Source: Candidatus Chryseobacterium colombiense (lineage in GTDB: Bacteria > Bacteroidota > Bacteroidia > Flavobacteriales > Weeksellaceae). Taken from it: DNA of 64,000 nucleotides. Below are positions 6,963 to 16,113 of the stretch, piece by piece (positions within the stretch are counted from its first letter, which is position 1; the number at the start of each line of letters is the position of its first letter). The stretch is from NCBI GenBank assembly GCA_029203185.1, contig CP119310.1, positions 682,001 through 746,000 of the forward strand, written 5' to 3'. The position numbers and the translations under genes are program-made. The notes below the pieces were generated by a model. It had not been told where the DNA came from. It was given only the letters and a program-made list of their open reading frames with translations, and searched no databases.

Positions 6963-8855
6963 TTGTCTGATTTTATCAGGCCTATGCTCTGTAAAACAAT
7001 TGAAAAGCCTTTTGATGATAAAGACTGGGCTTTTGAAATAAAATGGGATGGCTACAGAGCGATTGGAGATATCAGAAATGATGAAATCCGGCTGTATTCA
7101 AGAAATGGACTGGATTTTTCGAAATCATTTAAAAAAATTACTGATGCTCTTACAATCCAGAAGCATAATATGATTGTAGACGGTGAAATTGTGGCTTATG
7201 ATGACAAAGGAAAACCTAATTTTCAATGGTTGCAAAGAATTGCTGAGAAAAATACGGATTTGGTTCTAATCTATCAGGTTTTCGATTTATTGTGGCTGAA
7301 TGGGCATTCTATAGAAAACCTTTCTTATCTGCAACGGAAAGAGCTGCTAAAAGAAGCTTTAGTAGAAAATGAAATTATAAAGTATCACGATCATATTCTT
7401 CAGAATGGGAAAGACTTTTTTCAGGCCGCTAAAAATATGGGACTGGAAGGAATTATTGCTAAAAAAGCAGACAGTGAGTATAAAGAAAATACAAGAAGCT
7501 CAGAATGGCTGAAAATAAAAATTCATAAAAGTGATGAAGCCGTAATCTGTGGTTTTACAGAACCGAAAGGATCACGAAAACAGTTCGGATCACTTATTCT
7601 GGGAAAATATCTGAATAATAAACTTGTTTTCTGTGGACATACCGGAACAGGTTTTACAGATAAAAGTCTTAAAGAAATCTATCAGAAAATGGAGCCTTTT
7701 ATCATAAAAGAATCGGCATTTGAAATTACTCCCAAAACCAATACCAAAGCGACGTGGCTAAAACCTGAACTGATCGCGGAAATAAAATTTACGGAGCTTA
7801 CCAAAGATCATATTTACCGACATCCCGTCTTTTTAAGACTAAGAGAAGATATAGATGCTATGGATGTAAAATTTGAAACTGACTTACCTGAAAAAAAGCC
7901 GGAAATGAAACCTAAAACCTCAACAAAGAAGAAACCAACAGCAGACAAAATAAAGAAGATTGGAAAACAGCAGTTGATGCTTACCAATCAGGATAAACTG
8001 TATTTTCCTGATGATGATATTACTAAAGGGGACGTAATTGATTATTATCAGAAAATCGCCAAATTTATTCTGCCTCATCTGAAAAATCGCCCACAATCGC
8101 TCAACCGTTTTCCTAACGGGATTGAAGGACTTAGCTTTTACCAGAAAGATGCGGATGAGCATACTCCGGATTGGATCACTTTACAGAAAATCTTCTCCGA
8201 AAGTAATGATAAATACATCAATTATATTATTTGCAATAACAAGGAAACATTAGCCTATCTGAATAATTTAGGCTGTATCGAACTCAATGTCTGGACGAGT
8301 CGTATCCCGAAAGTAGATTATCCTGACTATTTGGTCCTGGATCTTGATCCGTCCGAAAAAAATACGTTTGATGATGTCATAGAAACGGCATTGGCGGTGA
8401 AAGATGTCTTGGATAAAGCGGGTATTGTTGGTTATCCGAAAACTTCGGGAAGCTCCGGCATACATATTTATATTCCTATGGGCGGAAAATATACTTATGA
8501 TCAGGTAAAGGATTTTGGTCATGTTCTGATGCAATTGGTTCAGCATGAACTTCCTGAGCTTACCACACTGGAAAGAAGCCTTCAAAAAAGAGAGAAAAAT
8601 AAAATTTATCTGGATTACCTTCAGAACAGGAGAGCGCAGACTTTGGCAAGTGCATACAGTTTACGCCCTAAACCGGGAGCACCGGTTTCAGCACCATTAG
8701 ATTGGAAAGAAGTAAAAAAAGGGCTTCTTCCTACAGACTTTACGATTCATAATATGGTAGAACGGCTGCAGGAGAAAGGGGATCTGTTCAAGCCTGTGCT
8801 GGGAAAAGGAATTGATCTTTTGAAAACCATAAATAAATTAGAGAACTTAGAATAA
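6963..8855 (+). CDS. ligD: LigD C-terminal part: ATP-dependent ligase and polymerase domains
   Basis: About 630 residues carry the LIG domain, with the nucleotidyl-transfer motif EIKWDGYR about 25 residues in (Lys is the AMP acceptor), VDGEIVAYD and the OB-fold segment. After a Lys/Pro-rich linker (about 305-325) comes the POL primase-polymerase domain with LDLDPSE (catalytic aspartates) and SGSSGIHIYIPM. Order with the upstream frame is PE-LIG-POL, as in Pseudomonas LigD. The frame extends upstream of the TTG at 6963 to about 6891 with no ATG, so this part has no natural start of its own before conserved sequence. It depends on bypass of the A10 shift or on TTG initiation. It converges on pdeM, whose stop lies 15 bp away. 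Confidence 0.9.
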   Translation: MSDFIRPMLCKTIEKPFDDKDWAFEIKWDGYRAIGDIRNDEIRLYSRNGLDFSKSFKKITDALTIQKHNMIVDGEIVAYDDKGKPNFQWLQRIAEKNTDLVLIYQVFDLLWLNGHSIENLSYLQRKELLKEALVENEIIKYHDHILQNGKDFFQAAKNMGLEGIIAKKADSEYKENTRSSEWLKIKIHKSDEAVICGFTEPKGSRKQFGSLILGKYLNNKLVFCGHTGTGFTDKSLKEIYQKMEPFIIKESAFEITPKTNTKATWLKPELIAEIKFTELTKDHIYRHPVFLRLREDIDAMDVKFETDLPEKKPEMKPKTSTKKKPTADKIKKIGKQQLMLTNQDKLYFPDDDITKGDVIDYYQKIAKFILPHLKNRPQSLNRFPNGIEGLSFYQKDADEHTPDWITLQKIFSESNDKYINYIICNNKETLAYLNNLGCIELNVWTSRIPKVDYPDYLVLDLDPSEKNTFDDVIETALAVKDVLDKAGIVGYPKTSGSSGIHIYIPMGGKYTYDQVKDFGHVLMQLVQHELPELTTLERSLQKREKNKIYLDYLQNRRAQTLASAYSLRPKPGAPVSAPLDWKEVKKGLLPTDFTIHNMVERLQEKGDLFKPVLGKGIDLLKTINKLENLE

Positions 8856-8869
8856 AAATGAAAGCAAAA

Positions 8870-9517
8870 TCATTGGATTAAATGAATGGAGTCCTGCGTG
8901 AAAATATACTTTTGTGCCTCCGGAAAATAATTATTCGTATCTAAACCTGTGAATGTACTGAAAGCCGGTAAAATCAATTGATGTTCTGTCACAATATAAC
9001 AGGGAAATTTTAATTTTCTGGTTGACGACTGTAAAACAACTCCGGGATGAAGATGTCCGGAAATGACAAATTGATTTTCATTTTTCAAATCTTCATGACT
9101 GAAGATCAATTTATTTTCCTGATAAACAGAATGGATCTCTGAAATTCCCAGTTCAAATAATTGTTTTTCCGAAATCCGGTCATGATTTCCTTTTACTAAA
9201 ATGACTTTTAAAGCCGGAAACTGAAGTTTCCAGTTTTTGTAGATTTCGAATTCCGAATTTTTTCCGGCGTGAAGAAAATCACCCACTATAATTATTTTTT
9301 CAGGACTGAAATGATCAATTAAACTTGATAATCTTTTTAAATCTTCCAATATAATATCCGAAGGTAAAGGAATGCCGTTTTTTCTGAAATGAGCTGTTTT
9401 TCCCAAATGTAAATCAGACAAAATCAATGCAGAAGCTTCTTTCCAAAATAAAGCTCTTTGATTCGTTAAAATAAAATTTTCTTCTTTAATAGAAATAAGC
9501 TTTTCTATAACCTTCAT
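8870..9517 (-). CDS. pdeM: Ligase-associated DNA damage response endonuclease PdeM
   Basis: The 215-residue calcineurin-like metallophosphoesterase shows every metal motif: SDLHLGK (about 33-39), GDFLHAG, GNHD, FSHED and SGHLHPG. The family (TIGR04123) is the MPE/PdeM partner of the Lhr-ligase-exonuclease cluster, which acts in DNA repair. It is the last gene of a four-gene minus-strand operon and overlaps the helicase by 4 bp. A trace of a TonB or secretion signal is absent, so it is cytoplasmic. Confidence 0.92.
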   Translation of the reverse strand: MKVIEKLISIKEENFILTNQRALFWKEASALILSDLHLGKTAHFRKNGIPLPSDIILEDLKRLSSLIDHFSPEKIIIVGDFLHAGKNSEFEIYKNWKLQFPALKVILVKGNHDRISEKQLFELGISEIHSVYQENKLIFSHEDLKNENQFVISGHLHPGVVLQSSTRKLKFPCYIVTEHQLILPAFSTFTGLDTNNYFPEAQKYIFTQDSIHLIQ

Positions 9518-11976
9518 TTTCTTCTGTTTTTCTTTTTCAAATTGGCTTCCTGCATCTTATGAATTCTTGATGCTAAATCTTCACTGGATAAAGATTGTCT
9601 TAGACTGTCTACTTTTATAGGAAAGCTCAGAGGCGTAAATCGGTCGGAATGAATATAAATAATTTTACTCTGATGAATTCTCTCAAAAGCAGCAGTCAGT
9701 CTTACTTCTTCCAATTGCTGATTAAAGACTTCGGTATAGGCTTGGCGAAGTAATAAATTTTCAGGATCATAATCTTCTAAAACCGAAAAAATTATCCCTG
9801 AAGAAGATTGCAATGATTTGTTGTTTACCTGTCTTCCCGGCATTGTCTGAATAACCATTCCGGAAATTACGGCAATATCGCGAAATTTTCGTTTTGCCAT
9901 CTCCGTTGAATTAACACTGCTGATCACATCCTGCATCAGGTTTTGCTTGGACAGGATCTGATGAAGTTCATCTTCAGACAGCTTAATTTCTTTATCAGAA
10001 AATAGCTCAAAACCATAATCATTCATCGCCATTGAAAAGCTGATAGGATATAATTTTGAAATTCTGTAGGCAATTAAAGCAGCCATTACTTCATGTACCA
10101 AGCGACCTTCAAAAGGATAAAAAAATAAATGATTGCCTTCCCGGGTTTTGATCTGTTCCACCAAAAATTCATTCTCTTTCGGAATATGTGAATTTTCATT
10201 TTGATTAACCAATAAAGGGTTTAGAAACTTCAGCTCCTTCTCTTTAGAATGAGGAGTTAAAGATTCTGCTAATTTTTTTCTTAAAAAGAAACTAAGGTTG
10301 GAAGAAAGCGGTAATCTTCCGCCTAACCAGCTTGGTGTAATGGCTTTACCACTTGATAATCTTACATATACTGTCATTTCTTTCAGCATTGCATATTCTA
10401 AAATTCTACCTGCCAAGACAAATTTATCACCTTTATGGAGTTTTGAAATAAAATACTCTTCAATCATTCCAATATAACCACCCGACAGAAATTTTACTCT
10501 CAACATCGAATCACTGACAATAACGCCTATATTCATGCGGTGAAGCATGGCAATTTTTCTTTTTTCAACAACCAGTTTTCCATCTTTTTCCTGAACAACT
10601 TTATGGAATTCCTCATAGTTTTTTCCTGTTTTTCCACCTTGCGTAATGAAATAGATACACCATTGCCATTCTTCCTCTGTAAGCTCAGAAAAAGCATAAG
10701 TACTTTTAATGACTGGGAATAGTTCATCAGCATAAAATCCGCCTCCCAAAGCCAACGTAACAAGAAACTGCACCAATACATCATAAGCTAAAATGAAAGG
10801 CTCCCGTTTTTCGATCACCTTATTTTTTACCGCTTCTTTTAACGCCGAAACTTCGATAAGTTCTAAAGAATGGGTAGGAACAAAATAAATAGTAGAGGTT
10901 TCAAATGGTGAATGTCCGCTTCGTCCTGCACGCTGCATGAAACGGGCGACTCCTTTACTGGAACCAATTTGAATCACGGTATCAACAGGTTTAAAATCCA
11001 CACCAAGATCCAAAGATGAGGTAGAAACAACAGCTTTTAATGCCCCGGAATTAAGATTTTCTTCTACCCACTGTCGTAAAGGCGCTTCAATAGAACTGTG
11101 ATGAAGTGCAATTTGTCCTGCAAAATCTGGGTATGCTTCCAACAATAACTGATACCATATTTCAGCCTGGCTTCGTGTATTGGTAAAAACCAGTGTTGAT
11201 TTTGATTTAAGAATAACCGGAACGACTTCCTGTACCAATTTTCCACCCAAATGTCCTGCCCAAGGTAAGATTTCAACTTCAGGAGGATATATGGATAGAA
11301 TATCAATTTTCTTTTGTTCTTTGGCGACTATTTTTGTCCTTTTTTTAGCATCAGGAATGAGAACTTCTAAAGCTTCCTCAAGATTTCCGATGGTTGCCGT
11401 AATGCCCCAAATTTTGATTTTGGGATTTCTATATTTTAGAACAGTCACTGCCAGTTCTACCATTACACCGCGTTTGGTGCTCAACAGTTCATGCCATTCG
11501 TCAACTGCGATACATTTTACATTTTTAAAAAAACGCTGATTGTCTTTTTGAGCCATTAAGAGATGCAGACTTTCAGGAGTGACAAGTAGGATATCCGGCA
11601 TGGTTTTGCTTTGCCGTTGCTTTTGTTTGGCATCAGTATCTCCATTCCTTACTTCCACGGTCCAATCGAGTCCTATTTCGTCAATGGCTTCCTGCATGGC
11701 TCTTGCCAAATCTTTGGCTAAGGAACGAAGGGGAGTAATCCAAAGGAGCTTCAATCCTGTTTTGTAGTGTTCAGGCTGATTAAAAAAGTCAATGAGAACT
11801 GCGATAAAAACTGAATACGTTTTTCCAAAACCTGTAGGAGCAACCACCATTCCAGAATAGCCATTGGAAAAGCGTTGCCACGTCTCTTTCTGAAAAGAAA
11901 AAGGCGACATTCCTTTATCATTCAGCCATGTTTGAATGAGCTGGAAACCTTCGGATTGCTCAAATTTTAATGTCAC
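9514..11976 (-). CDS. Ligase-associated DEXH-box helicase (Lhr-core type)
   Basis: The 820-residue SF2 helicase has Walker A APTGFGKT (about 47-54), the DEWH box in AVDEWHELLS, motif III GITATIGN, and motif VI QRAGRSGHSP, followed by the Lhr winged-helix and core C-terminal domains. This matches the family TIGR04121, which travels with a ligase, a metallo-beta-lactamase exonuclease and PdeM. The Lhr-core enzymes are ATP-dependent 3'-to-5' translocases. It overlaps the ligase upstream and pdeM downstream by 4 bp each, so the operon is translationally coupled. Confidence 0.93.
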   Translation of the reverse strand: MTLKFEQSEGFQLIQTWLNDKGMSPFSFQKETWQRFSNGYSGMVVAPTGFGKTYSVFIAVLIDFFNQPEHYKTGLKLLWITPLRSLAKDLARAMQEAIDEIGLDWTVEVRNGDTDAKQKQRQSKTMPDILLVTPESLHLLMAQKDNQRFFKNVKCIAVDEWHELLSTKRGVMVELAVTVLKYRNPKIKIWGITATIGNLEEALEVLIPDAKKRTKIVAKEQKKIDILSIYPPEVEILPWAGHLGGKLVQEVVPVILKSKSTLVFTNTRSQAEIWYQLLLEAYPDFAGQIALHHSSIEAPLRQWVEENLNSGALKAVVSTSSLDLGVDFKPVDTVIQIGSSKGVARFMQRAGRSGHSPFETSTIYFVPTHSLELIEVSALKEAVKNKVIEKREPFILAYDVLVQFLVTLALGGGFYADELFPVIKSTYAFSELTEEEWQWCIYFITQGGKTGKNYEEFHKVVQEKDGKLVVEKRKIAMLHRMNIGVIVSDSMLRVKFLSGGYIGMIEEYFISKLHKGDKFVLAGRILEYAMLKEMTVYVRLSSGKAITPSWLGGRLPLSSNLSFFLRKKLAESLTPHSKEKELKFLNPLLVNQNENSHIPKENEFLVEQIKTREGNHLFFYPFEGRLVHEVMAALIAYRISKLYPISFSMAMNDYGFELFSDKEIKLSEDELHQILSKQNLMQDVISSVNSTEMAKRKFRDIAVISGMVIQTMPGRQVNNKSLQSSSGIIFSVLEDYDPENLLLRQAYTEVFNQQLEEVRLTAAFERIHQSKIIYIHSDRFTPLSFPIKVDSLRQSLSSEDLASRIHKMQEANLKKKNRRK

Positions 11977-13553
11977 GTAATGAGTTTTTTGATGTCTTCA
12001 ATATCATCTATTTCATCTGCTTTTTTATCTTTTCGCCATCGTAAAATTCTGGGAAAGCGTAACGCAACACCAGATTTATGACGACTGCTGTATCCAATAC
12101 CTTCAAAAGCCAGTTCAAAAACCAATTCTGGTTTTACGGTTCGTACCGGGCCAAATTTTTCCAGCACATTTTTAGCTATAAATTTGCTGACTTCCTGAAT
12201 TTCTTTATCTGTTAAACCCGAGTAAGCTTTGGCAATAGTAACCAGCTTTCCTTCTTTTTTCACGGCAAAAGTATAATCTGTATAATAAGCGCTTCGTCTT
12301 CCGCTGCCTTTCTGAGCATAGATAAGAACCGCGTCAATGGTTAACGGATCTATTTTCCATTTCCACCAGTCTCCTTTTTTTCTACCGGTGTGATAGGGTG
12401 AATGATGGTTTTTCAGCATTAAACCTTCGCTATTGATTTCACGGGATTTTTCCCGGATCTGGGGAAGCTCATTCCACTTTTCGTAAGAGATGATCGGGGA
12501 AAGAATAATTTTTTCGGAAGGATTGTTTTGTAAAAGTTCTTCCAATTTTTTTCTTCTTTCCATGAGTGGTTTATCACGGTAATCTTCACCTTCAAATTCC
12601 AATAGATCATAAGCAAAAACAACAATAGGAATTTCTTCTAACATTTTTTTTGTTAAAGATTTTCTGTTTAATCTTTTTTGAAGCTCATTAAAATTGAGAA
12701 CGGTATTGTCTTTAAATGCCAGAATCTCACCGTCCAATACAAAATTTCCTTTCCAGGTGGAAAGTTCTTCTTCAATTTCGGGAAACTGTGGGGTTACTAA
12801 TTCTTCACCACGGGACCAGATAAAAATTTCACTATTCCTTTTAATGAGTTGCCCACGAATGCCATCCCATTTATATTCTATCTGCCAATCTTTGACTGAT
12901 CCTAAATCATCCAGATTTTTTTCCAATGAATAAGCAAGACAAAAAGGGTAGGGTTTAGACAAATTGGTATTCGTATATTCACCTTTGATTAAGGCATCAA
13001 AATCCATTTCCAAAGGATTCCAGTCGCCCATAATGCTGTGTGCCACCGCAGTAGCTTCTAGTTGATAATGTTTTGCTATCGTATTGATTAAGGTTTTAGA
13101 TGATACCCCAATTCTAAAACTTCCACCCAGTAATTTATTAAAAATGAAACGTTCCACTGCATCAAGGCTTTTCCAGGAATCTAAGACAAATTGTTTTTTT
13201 TGCTCTTCAGAACAGCCTTTCAATGCTATAATTTTACTCATCCATTCAGATAGTGATCGTTCTTCCGTATATTGAGGTTCAGGAAGTAACAGAGAAATGG
13301 TTTCGCCGAGATCTCCTACGGAAGAATAGCTTTCCACAAAAAGCCATTCAGGAATATGGGCAGCTTCCATCACCCATTGCTTCATAAAGGAAGAATTAAC
13401 ATTCCGTTTGGGTTTTTTACCTGTAAATAAGGCGAGAAACCACATTTTATCTTGTGAAGGAGCCTCTTCAAGAAACGTCAAAATAGCTTCCTGCTTCAAA
13501 GAAGTTTTGTTGGTGCTGTCAAGTGCATTAATTAAATTGGCAAAATCTTTCAT
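11973..13553 (-). CDS. ATP-dependent DNA ligase of the repair cluster
   Basis: The 526-residue protein has an all-alpha N-terminal DNA-binding domain, the nucleotidyltransferase core with EYKWDGIRGQ (AMP-accepting Lys near residue 229), LDGEILAF, the GLMLKN motif and WWKWKID, and a C-terminal OB-fold. It is a LigB/LigC-like ligase of the family TIGR04120, distinct from LigD at 6307. It overlaps the exonuclease upstream and helicase downstream by 4 bp each. Together they form the "ligase-associated DNA damage response" set. Confidence 0.93.
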   Translation of the reverse strand: MKDFANLINALDSTNKTSLKQEAILTFLEEAPSQDKMWFLALFTGKKPKRNVNSSFMKQWVMEAAHIPEWLFVESYSSVGDLGETISLLLPEPQYTEERSLSEWMSKIIALKGCSEEQKKQFVLDSWKSLDAVERFIFNKLLGGSFRIGVSSKTLINTIAKHYQLEATAVAHSIMGDWNPLEMDFDALIKGEYTNTNLSKPYPFCLAYSLEKNLDDLGSVKDWQIEYKWDGIRGQLIKRNSEIFIWSRGEELVTPQFPEIEEELSTWKGNFVLDGEILAFKDNTVLNFNELQKRLNRKSLTKKMLEEIPIVVFAYDLLEFEGEDYRDKPLMERRKKLEELLQNNPSEKIILSPIISYEKWNELPQIREKSREINSEGLMLKNHHSPYHTGRKKGDWWKWKIDPLTIDAVLIYAQKGSGRRSAYYTDYTFAVKKEGKLVTIAKAYSGLTDKEIQEVSKFIAKNVLEKFGPVRTVKPELVFELAFEGIGYSSRHKSGVALRFPRILRWRKDKKADEIDDIEDIKKLIT

Positions 13554-14554
13554 TCCGGCTCAAATTCTGTAGTTTCTTCGTCATTTCCATATTCGGTTTT
13601 TACTTCGTCAGCGGAAATTCCTATTTCATTTAAATATTTTGAGAAAACAGCAGTCTGTCCGTGTGTGATATGTACTTTTTCAGCTTCTGTAGCTTTAATA
13701 GCCGAAATTAAACCCTGCCAGTCTGCATGATCGCTTATCGCAAAACCTGCATCTGCACTTCTCCAGCGTCTTGCTCCGCGCATCTGCATCCAGCCCGAGC
13801 AAATAGCATATGCTAAATTCGGAATTTTCTTCATAGCAGGATTATCAATAAGAGCAGGCGGGAGAATCACAATCTTGCCGTCAAGATGTTTTTTATCTTC
13901 ACGCAGATCTATGGTTTTGTAATCAGGTAATTGTACACCAACACTTTCATAGGCTTCGTTGAGTTTGGCAATCGAGTAATGAACATTCAGCTCATCCAAA
14001 CCTTCCAACGCCTTCATAATTCTTTGTGATTTACCTAATGAGTAACCTATGAATACGGAAGTTTTGCCATTGGCTTTATTTTGTTGTACCCAATTTCTCA
14101 TCTGCTGTTCCTGGGCTTCCACAGAAAGCCAGTTGTAGACTGGAAGTCCGAAAGTGCTTTCAGAAACAAATTCGTTGCATCTTACGGATTCAAAGGGAGT
14201 GGAAATTCCATCGTCCTGAATTTTATAATCTCCTGAAACTACAGAAACATAGCCTTTATACTCCATACGGATTTGGGCAGACCCAATGATGTGTCCTGCA
14301 GGATGCAGAGAAACTTTTACACCATTAATATTCACTATTTCACCATATTCTACACTTTGGCATTCAATTTCTTTTCCGATCCGGGAATGCAGAATAGGCT
14401 TGGTGAAATGATGACACAGGTATTTTTTCATTCCGCTTCGGGCGTGGTCTGCATGTCCATGAGTGATTACTGCCAAGTCTACAGGCCGCCACGGATCAAT
14501 ATAAAATTTTCCCGGAATACAATAAATACCTTTGGGTGTAAATTTGAGGAGCAT
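13550..14554 (-). CDS. Ligase-associated metallo-beta-lactamase exonuclease
   Basis: The 334-residue protein is a metallo-beta-lactamase fold nuclease (TIGR04122 family). The HxHxDH metal motif reads THGHADHARSG (about 31-41), with later VSGDYK, SDHADW and a C-terminal HGQ that completes the site, in the SNM1/CPSF-73-like style. It is the first gene of the operon and should trim damaged ends for the co-encoded ligase (inference from the cluster). Confidence 0.93.
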   Translation of the reverse strand: MLLKFTPKGIYCIPGKFYIDPWRPVDLAVITHGHADHARSGMKKYLCHHFTKPILHSRIGKEIECQSVEYGEIVNINGVKVSLHPAGHIIGSAQIRMEYKGYVSVVSGDYKIQDDGISTPFESVRCNEFVSESTFGLPVYNWLSVEAQEQQMRNWVQQNKANGKTSVFIGYSLGKSQRIMKALEGLDELNVHYSIAKLNEAYESVGVQLPDYKTIDLREDKKHLDGKIVILPPALIDNPAMKKIPNLAYAICSGWMQMRGARRWRSADAGFAISDHADWQGLISAIKATEAEKVHITHGQTAVFSKYLNEIGISADEVKTEYGNDEETTEFEPE

Positions 14555-14585
14555 TAAACGTTTTTTATGATTTATAAATAGAAAA

Positions 14586-15101
14586 TCAGACTTCTAATTT
14601 CCCTTCTATGCCACCATCTTCAATAGATTTTCCTGTAATGGCAGCAAAAATCATTTTAGACATGGCTATCAGTTTATTTTCTTTGGTTTGATAATAATAT
14701 CCGTCATCTGGAGCAACTTTTATGACACTAATAGATGGGTCATCTTTTCCGTCGAACCATGCATTGGCAAAATTGGTCCAGTATTTTTCAATCAGTGCTT
14801 TATCTTGTGAAATAGTAGCTTTTCCTTTAATGAACATATATTCATATTTTGAATTATTCATAAAGTAAAGTTCTACCTCTGAATCTGATGTGATTTCATG
14901 ATTCTTGTCGCTGTTGACATCACTCAAAAACCAGAGATTTCCTTCAGTATCTACTTCCTGTAAAGCCATAGGACGACTTTGGGTATCAGCATTTACTCTT
15001 GTAGAGAAAAAACAAGTTTTAGTACTTTCTGTAATGTTTTTAATTTTTTCAATAGCAGCAGAGCCGCTCAAATTTTCATGAGGTGAAATGGCGTTTGACA
15101 T
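14586..15101 (-). CDS. Pyridoxamine 5'-phosphate oxidase-fold general stress protein
   Basis: I start the protein at the ATG at 15101 (MSNAISPHENLSG), because the 11 residues offered by the upstream ATG at 15134 are poorly conserved in kind. The resulting 171 residues are a split-barrel flavin-binding protein of the general-stress-protein-26 type, with TCFFSTRVNADTQSRPMAL (FMN-contacting strand), LWFLSDVNSDKNHEI and a C-terminal helical segment. The function is probably flavin reduction or scavenging under stress. It stands 31 bp from the exonuclease and on the same strand, but no overlap exists. Confidence 0.85.
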   Translation of the reverse strand: MSNAISPHENLSGSAAIEKIKNITESTKTCFFSTRVNADTQSRPMALQEVDTEGNLWFLSDVNSDKNHEITSDSEVELYFMNNSKYEYMFIKGKATISQDKALIEKYWTNFANAWFDGKDDPSISVIKVAPDDGYYYQTKENKLIAMSKMIFAAITGKSIEDGGIEGKLEV

Positions 15102-15227
15102 AATAATAAAATTGTGATTAGTGCTTATGGTCAATCAACTATTATGCCTTTGATTTTTTTTAAGCTTTTAAAATCTAACATTTTTTAATGAATATATCCT
15201 GACAGTTTTCACCCTATAATATATAAA

Positions 15228-15254
15228 ATCCTTTTCCGATTTTCGGAAAAGGAT
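15228..15254 (-). terminator. Terminator of the ferritin-like gene
   Basis: ATCCTTTTCCGA (15228-15239) and TCGGAAAAGGAT (15243-15254) form a perfect 12-bp stem with a 3-base loop. On the minus strand it is followed by TTTATATAT. It ends transcription of 15277-16089. Confidence 0.7.
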
Positions 15255-15276
15255 CATTCACTAAAACTAAGAAAGT

Positions 15277-16089
15277 CTAAACAATAAACAAAGATGCTAT
15301 CGCTTGCGCATCACTTCCTGTAAGAATTTCATCATAAGCTGCTGAACCTGCTGCTGCTCCAAACGCTGTAGAGGTATTGAAGCCTGCCTGATTGATATTG
15401 CCTTCTCCGGCATACACAGGATTGGTTGCGGAAGGCATGTTTCCACCGTCTGCTAATTCTATCCAGCCTTTGTTGGCTCTCATTCTGCGAACCTGCGAAG
15501 CATGTCTTGCTTCTACTGAGTGTATTTGTAAGGCAGCCTGAAGAACAGCTTTGTTAGACATTACATTTCCTGCCTGTCCTTTATAAGCTCTTACTCCGGT
15601 ATCCTCAAAAGCCTGGGCAAGAATTAAAAATTGATTATAATCTGTAAATGGAGTAAAATTTCCTCCTGCGGTAAAATCAAAAGTTGGTTTTGCACCCGGA
15701 GTTACTCCCAACGAAGTCAATGTATTTTTTAAAAAGGTAACATGAGCAGATTCGTGTTTTGAAATCTGCATAAAGACAACTCTGTCTGCACTTGGAATTA
15801 ATGTTCCTGCAGCTAACCCCATAGCATAATATTCATTTTCCAGATATTCTAAAACGAGTGCCAGTTGTAAGGCATCGGTTAAAACAGATTTAAAAAATGT
15901 GGTATTGTTAGTTGTTGTCGTTTCAGCTTTTGCCGGAGTTGATACCAAAGTTCCTAATCCAAGAGGAATAGAAGCAACGGCTGCTTTCTTCCCGAATTCT
16001 GAAATGTTGGTTAATGTTTCTAATCTTGTAGCTTCCGTAGTGAAGAATTTATCATTTGAAAGTTTATCTAGTAATTTAAGAATATTCAT
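15277..16089 (-). CDS. Ferritin-like domain protein 1
   Basis: The 270-residue protein belongs to the PF13668 ferritin-like group. Putative metal ligands are seen in the helix bundle: EYLENEYYAMG, KHESAHVTFL, AFEDTGVRAY and SVEARHASQVRR. An N-terminal segment with a hydrophobic stretch (AAVASIPLGLGTLVSTPAKA, about 34-53) looks like an export signal after an unusual 30-residue leader that lacks a twin-arginine. It is 25 bp downstream of a paralogue on the same strand and probably in one operon with it. The function in iron or oxidative stress is only inferred. Confidence 0.85.
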   Translation of the reverse strand: MNILKLLDKLSNDKFFTTEATRLETLTNISEFGKKAAVASIPLGLGTLVSTPAKAETTTTNNTTFFKSVLTDALQLALVLEYLENEYYAMGLAAGTLIPSADRVVFMQISKHESAHVTFLKNTLTSLGVTPGAKPTFDFTAGGNFTPFTDYNQFLILAQAFEDTGVRAYKGQAGNVMSNKAVLQAALQIHSVEARHASQVRRMRANKGWIELADGGNMPSATNPVYAGEGNINQAGFNTSTAFGAAAGSAAYDEILTGSDAQAIASLFIV

Positions 16090-16113
16090 AATAATAGATT
16101 TTGATGATGAAAA

